Positions 56,560 to 64,000 of a stretch of DNA of 64,000 bases are shown one piece after another. Location: positions 992,001 through 1,056,000 of the forward strand of contig MU385856.1 of NCBI GenBank assembly GCA_022497145.1, in the 5' to 3' direction. Below the pieces are notes generated by a model. That model made no database searches and was not told the DNA's origin. It worked only from the letters and a program-made list of their open reading frames with translations. The position numbers and the translations under genes are program-made. The stretch is from Rostrohypoxylon terebratum. Its lineage: Eukaryota > Ascomycota > Sordariomycetes > Xylariales > Hypoxylaceae. Every line of letters starts with the position of its first letter. Within the stretch, counting starts at the first letter, position 1.

Positions 56560-57545
56560 TCATATATACACACTCATCCACGCATCCTTCATATCCTTGG
56601 CAAGCCCCTGCATCATAGCAGCCCTCTTCTCCACGTCCGCCCCCATGTCCGCTCCGAGCGGGAGCCGGAGGCCTACCTCCCTCCCGGCGAAAAAACCCGT
56701 GTGGTCAATCGCCTCCACGATCCTTTGCGCCACTTTGCTCGGCAAGGCCGCTTTGTCGACGAACGCGCGCGACTGGAAGACGTCTACGACCTGCTGCACG
56801 GCAGTGCCTGTGTACGCCTCGCCAAGCGGGATCTGGACGCCGGTTCCGGTGGCGTCGGCGAACTCCGTGGCGGTCATGCCGGGCTCGACGAGGAGGGTGC
56901 GGATGTTGAAGGTGGCTAGTTCGGCTTGGAGAGACTCGGTGGCGGCTGTGTGTGTGGTTAGGTTAGTAAGACAGATGTTTCGATGGGGTTGAGAGGGAAG
57001 AGGCTCAACTAACCTTCTAAAGCGAACTTAGTCGCGGCGTATATGCTGAAGCCGGGGTTAGGGACCACGCCTAGTGAACTGCTGATGTTGACGATGGTCC
57101 CTGAGCGGCGTGATCGCATAGATGGTAGTGCGGCTTGGATTGTTCGCAGGGAGCCGATGAAGTTGGTTTTGAAGATAGCGTCGATCTGGTCGATCCTATC
57201 GATGAGGTTAAAGAGTTATTCTTGTAATTTCTTGGAGAACTGAGGAGCATACTTTGTTTCCTCGAGCGGACCCAGCATGCCGTATCCGGCGTTATTGATT
57301 AGGACGTCGATCCGTCCGTGTTCAGCAACAACGGACCGGACTTTGACCTCGACGTCTTCCGCAGCTACGTCGAGTTGTAGCCATGTTCCACCAAGGGCTT
57401 CGACTTCAGAGAAAGTGTCACCGAGCTTGGACTTGCTACGGTAGCAAGCAACGACCTTATGCCCGGCTTTCAAAGCGACTTTAGTGAGTTCGAGGCCGAT
57501 GCCACGAGATGCACCGGTGATGAGCCAGACTTGAGTTTCAGCCAT
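56560..57545 (-). CDS. Short-chain dehydrogenase/reductase (classical SDR)
   Basis: Exons are 57545-57253, 57195-57014 and 56945-56560, giving 286 residues. The NAD(P)-binding motif TGASRGIG is near residue 10; the CYRSKSK after strand 2 suggests NADP preference. LDV, NNAGYGMLGPLEE, TNFIGSLRTIQAAL, the catalytic Ser in GTIVNISSS and YAATKFALE (Tyr and Lys) follow, then VEPGMTATEFA. Introns are 56 and 68 nt; the codons split at both junctions restore the family pattern. Close relatives act on small carbonyl or hydroxyl compounds, but the substrate is unknown and no pathway neighbours help. It is convergent with the chitinase and divergent from Mdm10. Confidence 0.92.
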
Positions 57546-58699
57546 GTTGTTTGGGGTGTCGATGGGTACGTTTATAGTTTATTATTGAAAATAGGAGCAA
57601 ATTGATTGTATAGTATGTCCGAAACATTTTGGACCACCAGAGTGATCGTGGATTTATATGTACGTCAACAAGTCTCCATACTGTCAACGTACTTAGAACT
57701 CGACCCCCATAGAATTCTTGATCCAGAGTACGCTATACCTTCTATTTATCCGTCCGTGGAATATAGGTTGGCTATCTCTCCGGCTTAGGACGCTGAGATG
57801 GCCCTATTCCGGTGTATAAAATGGGTCACGGCCGATCCCCGAGTGGCCGAGAGGAAACATATGGAAAGCCGAGTTCATGCCATTACTGTTAAGTTGGATG
57901 ATATAATCCACATTGAGTATCATGTTGAATAGAGTTATGTACCTTTAATCTGGCACTAACACGGGGACATATTATCTGCTGTGGTTTTTCGGTATATATG
58001 TTATCCCGACGGTATAGCGGGTTAGTTGAGAAGGATTACTGATATCTTACTAGGTTATATACTAGCTTATATCAAGATCCTAATCGCTAAATAAGATATC
58101 GTAAGCCTCATGACTACATATAATCGTCTAGTCCGTCTTGATACTCCTATTGTGGTTGTGGAGATAGATTCCTGGGAGATAGTTGCATGTAGGTAGAAAG
58201 TCTCCGACTATCGTAAGGGATCAGCGACTGACATCTTCTAAAGACTAAGATGTCCTGTTAATTTAGATAGGTGGTCAGACTTCCAGGTAATGAAGCGCCG
58301 ATATACATCGGATGATTAGAACTTACAAACCTATAGGCAATGTGAATCACGATAGAGTGCAGTGAAGTGTAGGTAGTGAAGTGAAGTGAAGTGAAGTGAA
58401 TGATGATTAAGCCGAGCAAGAGTTCGGGTTTATGCAGAATCGGCTGATAGAATCGGCCTAATCGGATAAACACCGGCAGATTACGTAGTTTCTTTCCAAT
58501 CTTGAGCACTAAAAGTTTTAGGCTTCCTTGTGCAGAGCTTCAATAATTTAATGCATGTGCATTGTGATTATCGTCAAAAATCACCTACCAAACTCTTAAA
58601 ATTCGCCGTGTGATTCTTTACCTAATGCACATTCGGTAGCACAGCTCTCTTACCTAGCTCACCTCTTGCCAGGTAGCTGGGTATGTGTCGGCGACAACA
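57546..58699. promoter_or_regulatory. Divergent region, SDR / mdm10
   Basis: This 1.15-kb AT-rich spacer contains a GTGAA/GAAGT pentanucleotide microsatellite at about 58364-58401. A GTGGCCGAGAGG stretch near 57844 looks like a tRNA A box but has no matching B box or stem. No gene was recognised. Confidence 0.4.
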
Positions 58700-60079
58700 A
58701 TGCGCGAGTTCATGGACTATATACAGTCCGCCTTCTACTCTGCCACCGGCTGGAACCGCGACAACAGCTACTCCTCGCTCAATGCAACGTCCGATGCCCT
58801 TCTGAATTTTCCGACCCCGAGGGGTCTTCGCCTGACCCTTTCCTCCCTTGCGACACCTCAGTTTGCAACCTCCTACCAACTTGGCACTGTGGGGATCGTT
58901 GATGGTTCTATATCATACTTGTATTCGACTGTGCCCCTCAATAATGCTATTGCCCAGAGCGAGAAGATACCCCTGCCTGATCTACTGAGGAGCTATCGTC
59001 CGCTTGCAGATTTACCACAGAGGACGAGAGGGTTGGGCGGGGATTTAATCAAAGATACGGTTTCGTATGGAAGGCTCTACCTCCCGGCGTCGATGCTGGA
59101 GGCGTTGGTGGTCAGGAGAGTTTCACCTACGCTACAGTTGCAGTTGAGCGCCGTATCGAGCGAGACGCTACGAAATGGGGGTACTATCTTGGGTATGGCA
59201 CAGTATGACGAGGGTCGCTATGCGGTCGAGGGTCTCGCATCGACGGACGGTGGATTGCTCGGAGTACGTGGGCTGTACAATTTCGGTGGCGACGTTGGGC
59301 ACCTGAACACGCCAGCTCAACTGGTGACAGCTAATGGTAATGGAACGAGTAACGGCGAGCGAGAACGAATTTATGGTCGATTCAGCACAGGTGCTGAACT
59401 ATATTACGGAACACTGAACAAATCGGGCGGGATGAGTTTCGGAGCACGGTTCGCGACGCTGCCTCCGCACAACGGCACCCCTCTTACGGCAACCATGACT
59501 ATCAACCCCTTGATGGGGAATATCAGCTGGAGCTACGCCGTCATGGCTGGGAGTTACTGCTCGCTTGCATCGCGCATGGATTTTAACGTCTATAGCTATG
59601 AAAGCGATTGGGCCGTAGGCATGGAACTATGGAGAAAGAGAGGATCGTGGTCTATCAACGAGGAACTGGACCAGGTGCCAGCATCAGCACCAATAAGCGC
59701 TACATCTGATAGAAGTTTTCAAGAGAAAATGGAATGGAGGTTAGATGATCCTCTCCCGAGTCCACCCCTTAATACGGCTGAGGGTGTGGCGCCGCCAAAA
59801 GAAGCAATCCAGAGCCAGCCAAAGAAGAAAGAAAGAAGTTTCCAAGCTAAGTTAGAGTGGCGGTTGGATGATCCAGATGTGGACCCGCCGGCCAATGAAG
59901 AAGAAGACGAAGAGTATTCGGGCGTTCTGAAGGCACGCCTAGATCAGCACTTGCGAGTCGGTCTTTTGTGGGAGGGTCGAGTCAAGTCTTTGCTTTTTAG
60001 CCTTGGCAGTAGCATCGACCTGCGGCGTCTCGACTCGCCCTTTCGCACACTCGGGATGGAGGTACAGTTCTCGTCGTGA
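58700..60079 (+). CDS. mdm10: Mitochondrial distribution and morphology protein 10 (Mdm10)
   Basis: One exon encodes 459 residues. The start MREFMDYIQSAFYSATGWNR is the standard Mdm10 N terminus; an in-frame ATG 15 bases upstream (58685) was rejected for this reason. FPTPRGLRLTLSSLATPQFA, LYLPASMLEALVVRRVSPTL and the closing RLDSPFRTLGMEVQFSS, which ends in a beta-signal-like strand, indicate the outer-membrane beta-barrel. Mdm10 is the membrane anchor of the ER-mitochondria encounter structure (ERMES) and associates with the SAM complex for beta-barrel assembly. The hydrophilic loop before the last strands contains two copies of RSFQ(E/A)K(M/L)EWRLDDP at residues 338-351 and 379-392, followed by an acidic EEEDEE stretch. 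No intron is needed. Confidence 0.95.
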   Translation: MREFMDYIQSAFYSATGWNRDNSYSSLNATSDALLNFPTPRGLRLTLSSLATPQFATSYQLGTVGIVDGSISYLYSTVPLNNAIAQSEKIPLPDLLRSYRPLADLPQRTRGLGGDLIKDTVSYGRLYLPASMLEALVVRRVSPTLQLQLSAVSSETLRNGGTILGMAQYDEGRYAVEGLASTDGGLLGVRGLYNFGGDVGHLNTPAQLVTANGNGTSNGERERIYGRFSTGAELYYGTLNKSGGMSFGARFATLPPHNGTPLTATMTINPLMGNISWSYAVMAGSYCSLASRMDFNVYSYESDWAVGMELWRKRGSWSINEELDQVPASAPISATSDRSFQEKMEWRLDDPLPSPPLNTAEGVAPPKEAIQSQPKKKERSFQAKLEWRLDDPDVDPPANEEEDEEYSGVLKARLDQHLRVGLLWEGRVKSLLFSLGSSIDLRRLDSPFRTLGMEVQFSS

Positions 60080-63000
60080 TGACCGAAAAGATGATTGTTA
60101 ACGAATGCAAACCTCGATCTCTCGGTGGCTTCTCATTTCGAAACCAACGCAACTATTTGCCGCGTTTGCATCATTCAAACCTGACTGCGCGAAATCACCG
60201 ACCGAACGTCAATGGCTGTACGGCCGTAATATTTGGTATGCCGGTGGCTCAGTCTGTCGACAGTGGCATTGATATTGAAGATGTATGCAGCATACCATCA
60301 AGGCCCCCTCGAAATTTTTGCTCTAGGTGTGGGAAAGGGCACGCTACAGTTGCGTTCGCAATCAAATAATTTTTTTAACAATGGGTTGGCACCTAAGTTA
60401 ATAAATTGTTTTTTTTAGGAGCAATGCCACCATTCGGTGAGCCCGGGGCTTGGACACCTTGATGTCGGTCGCATCCATACCCAGATAGGCTTGTATGTAT
60501 GGATGTATATGTAACCAGACTCGTAATTGGCCCAAAATGCGGCCTCACCCTACGAAGAACCCCGTCACCACAATCGTCACCAACCGATCGGAGAGCACGG
60601 CCGACATGAACCAGGCGGTTCCACGTCTACATGGCGACATTGATCTAGAACCTCGAGATCTAGCAAGGCGCTATTTTGTCACAAGGGTAGCTTAGAAATA
60701 GATCCGAGCCTCATCTGATTTATCACCTGGTGCGTAGACTATTGCATGATAGCCTTATTATAGCTGGTGCCTAGAAAAGGGTTGCGTGGGAAGAAACTTG
60801 TTTGATATACCCACCTATGCCGTACACAGCAATTTGCTATAGGTTGTTGGTTTTGAATAAGACAATCGTGGACAGAAGGGTGGGGGTTAGGATGGATGTA
60901 CACAAGGTGCCTGATCAATATATCAGTATAGGTACCTACCTAGGACCTAGATCCTAGGTATGATAGACATGATAGACCCTCTATCTAGGCAAATCTAGGT
61001 ACGAATGGGAATTATGGAAGAAATATATTTATGCACTGCCATATATATATTTATGATGTTTCCTGCAAGTTGTCGGTTGGATACCAAATATTTGTGTTGT
61101 GAAGGAGGGGTCATGTACACCCAGATCCGACGTAAAGGTGAGGTTCAGCTTAGACAGTTAGATCAAGTCGGTACGTACTGGAGGCTGAGAACCTTGATGG
61201 CCCTTGACGGGCAGCCAAGCCCAGCTGAGTAAAGCGCCAAAAATCGAGAACCTTGATGGGCAAGCTAATGCACGGACGTGGGTTTGAAAACGCCTACTAG
61301 CGGCACCAACCGACGCATCATAGCGCCCTAAATCTTGATAGAGTGGAGATTAGTCATGTCAGCGAGGTACTGGTACAATGCCGTGTAGGTAATCTTGTAT
61401 ACTTAGTATGCAATGGTTAGACTAGGTAGTGTAGAAGGATTGGGATTTTATGGATTTAATGTGTATGAGAATCTATAGGATAGGAGTAGTGTCACCGAAG
61501 AGAGAGCGACTCGAGGACTGGGGGTAAGGTAGATGATTCAGTTGGTTGTAAAATGTTTCGATATTCTTCTGCAAATTGTTTCTATACCCGTGGTCTTGGT
61601 CTAAAATCAGTTAGAGGTCTACGACTCTACGTACATAATTTGGATCGGGTAGCGGACGTTGCTTTTACCTTTTTATCGCACGGCAGCCAAGCCATGTGAA
61701 CGAAGAACCCGGGTGTCACGTTGCCCACGTAGGGTAACTGAGAAAAGGCTTATTTCATGTTGAGTAAATGAATTGGAGAACGCAAGACTGCAAGTACCTA
61801 GCCTTATACAAAGTAGAACAAGCCTTAAAAAGGAAGTTACGAAGAAGTTTGGCGCAAAACTTTCAGAGCAGGTAAATCTGGATTTACTTACCGACAACAA
61901 GGGAAACATTGAGTGCCTATCAGATATCTCAGCTACACAACATTTGAACCATTGAGCCATTGATTCCATTCGAGGCGTCGAGTATTACTATGTACCTATC
62001 AGGTAAAATGACAACTGAAGAAGTACTGATACTTTACCGAGGTAACAAGGGTAAACGGTAACCGACCAGCCAATGATCAGCCACCAAAATAGCAATCCTT
62101 GTTGTTTGTATCGCCGAAATGGGATTGGTTTTCCGACTCCACGGACTCCAATCTAACCTGTTTTAGGCAATCTTGTGCAAGAGCCCAACGAAGAGAGGCT
62201 AGAAAGACAGGAAAGACCAACCGCTTTGCTGACAATTATTTCAACTTTGTGCGGTTACAACTGCTTAGCCCAGGCTTGTTTTGACCATCAAGGTTCTCAT
62301 TTTTTACGCGGTATCCAAAATCATGACATTTTGCGACGTTTGCCTCTCCTTAGCTTCTCCTCTCTTAGTCCTTCCCCCCCCTAAGCGTCTTTTTTTCATC
62401 CTCCCTCTTCAAATCCCTCGTCTGTTTTCTTCCCTCTCATTCCCTTGTTTGTTCCCACCGAGCCAGACCATTCCCGCACGCAAGGTAACAGTACCGTTGC
62501 CTTTTTACTTTTAATAATAGACAAGCTGAACAAATTAAAATTCAAGACACAATGTCATACACTTTGAAGTGGAGAGATAAAGGGTGTATTGGTGTGCTAT
62601 GTAAACTTTAAAGGGTTGTTATGGGTGTTATGTGTTGCCTATGTCATTCCCGTCATTCGTCATTCTGCCCTATCGTGTGCCCTGGTTTAGAGTTCGGTCT
62701 AATATCTATACCTATACCCATCCATTGTATCCATATATGGATACACCATGTGTAATATATAACATATTTGTAACATCCATTCATACATTCATATGGAGGC
62801 GTCTAACCTTGAACTCACCCTGCTCACCCTACTTGTTTAGAACCCTGGATCTCTTCAGCTGATCTAAAGCCACCATACTTCCCGTCCTTTAACTCGCCCT
62901 TTTAACTTTCCACTCTGCATTAGCCACTTGCCTAACCTCATAGTCCCTAGGGCTACTGATTCAAAATTGATCCGCCGACATCATCCCCAGGGAACTAGTG

Positions 63001-64000
63001 CCTTAACGGTCCATCTTTTACGTGGGGGTTGCGATCTTCGCTGTAGTTCTCGCTATTGGTCTTTGGTCTCTGCTACATTTTTTTTTGCCAAAGAAAAGGT
63101 TTTCTTGGATCACTTCCGCTGTCTGCGAGATCTATTATATTTCCGGAATCTTTATCTAGATCTTTTGGACGGCTGCGTGGTATTGAATTCTAAATTGTAA
63201 ATTATCTGGTCAGCTATTTTCTACCACCCCGACGCCATCGCTCGATATCACCATTATTGGCGTGGACCGCTAAAACAAGCCACTATCTCATCCTCTTTTC
63301 TTCTAGAGCAAACAGATCAAGAAGAGGGGCTCATCTGGTCTACGGAAATAGTACTCACATTCACTTATGAGACCTGGATCTCTCTTTGAACTCGAAAGGG
63401 AAGAATAGGAACTATCAGCATCTTCTAGCCTCAATAGCCCAATAGCCTCAACAGGTATGTGAGAAACATTTTATTTTCGTCGGACCATTTTCCTAGGGTT
63501 TTTTTTTTGCTACTCATCTCCGCCTCGCTTGTTCGTCACGATCCATCATGCAAGTCCATGGAATTGGGTACGTAACAAGAATTTTATTACACAAGGAAGA
63601 AGGTTGATGGCTTGACGGCGTAAAGCCATCAAGGTTCCCTTCTCAACCTTCTTGCGGACGCTTTCTCCGATTAGTGGCTCTAGTCGCATGTAGGATCCCA
63701 CTTCCTTTCCCACAAGGACATTGTTATTTTTTTCATTCATGGACGTATTACCTAGTTAGGACATGCACCTTGTTGGAAGCTCTTTTGTCCCTGAACAAGT
63801 CTATAGACTCTTTCTCGTTGACTTTGAGCTGTGGCTGCAAGGATAAAACCATTCATATCTGCGTCTTCCCGCTCATACATATCCGCTAATTCTGTTCTTC
63901 AGTTTCTGGAATCTTACCAAGAAACTCGAGCCACTATTTGTCTTGGGTCCTCCTCCTCTTCTTTGCGCCTTCAACTGTCTTCTAGCGTTTAGATAGAGAA
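60080..64000. other. Right-hand gene-poor region, probably leading to a gene beyond the edge
   Basis: The last 3.9 kb hold no recognisable coding region. A CCTAGGACCTAGATCCTAGG cluster lies at 60938-60958. A long pyrimidine-rich stretch on the plus strand (about 62330-62470) and TC-rich sequence near 63900-63980 resemble promoter/leader DNA of a rightward gene starting outside the window. Several short open frames there (such as 62928-63200) have no motif. Confidence 0.4.

Noticed and set aside
57835..57890. tRNA-Ser/Leu-like A box (GTGGCCGAGAGG)
   Set aside because: No proper B box, and no acceptor or anticodon stem could be paired.

Overview
The window is nuclear DNA from a filamentous ascomycete (Pezizomycotina, most likely Sordariomycetes). 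Evidence: genes are broken by short introns (mostly 50-90 nt) with GTAAGT-like donors and CTAAC-type branch sites a few bases before the acceptor; there are fungal markers (Mdm10, Yak1 with a long N-terminal tail, Irs4-type EH protein, Ase1, secreted GH5 and GH18 enzymes); leaders are pyrimidine-rich; intergenic DNA is dotted with TAGGTA/CCTAGG motifs. Species is not determined. No tRNA, rRNA, CRISPR or prokaryotic element was recognised. All exon junctions were placed by eye from splice signals, frame and family resemblance.

Layout. 1-2169 (-) is the 5' part of the spliceosomal helicase Aquarius/Cwf11. It is divergent from 2990-5658 (+), a THO-complex subunit 1 carrying a guanylate-kinase-like domain at its C terminus, the most unusual gene architecture here. 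Then come a GPI-type PLC-like phosphodiesterase (6667-7830, -), the Hsp90 co-chaperone Cdc37 (9643-11223, -), an AIG2/gamma-glutamylcyclotransferase-like protein (11994-12695, -), an uncharacterised 502-residue protein with a possible myristoylation signal and a module resembling bacterial polymorphic-toxin proteins (14110-15618, +), adenosine kinase (16176-17742, -), ribosomal protein uL2 (18632-19678, -) and an RRM protein (20398-21563, +). 

The middle holds Yak1 kinase (23359-26275, -), a Pub1/TIA-1 RNA-binding protein (30626-32330, -), a low-complexity protein with an acidic tail (34918-36289, +), a GH5 cellulase-type enzyme (36848-38186, -), a double-PH protein (41245-42598, -), an Irs4/Tax4-like EH protein (44631-46697, -) and the spindle midzone bundler Ase1 (47840-50287, -). 

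The right part is gene-poor: a 375-bp MITE with perfect 42-bp terminal inverted repeats (51937-52311), a GH18 chitinase with an internal CBM18 (54692-56144, +), a short-chain dehydrogenase (56560-57545, -) and mitochondrial Mdm10 (58700-60079, +), then about 3.9 kb without a recognisable gene.

Most genes are housekeeping, with an RNA-biology theme (Aquarius, THOC1, uL2, RRM protein, Pub1) and a few secreted enzymes acting on wall or plant polysaccharides. There is no biosynthetic cluster. The best leads for novelty are the THOC1-guanylate-kinase fusion with a degraded nucleotide site, the 14110-15618 protein, the MITE, a possible mitochondrial leader on adenosine kinase, an internal duplication in Mdm10, and stop-free 3n introns in THOC1 and Cdc37.
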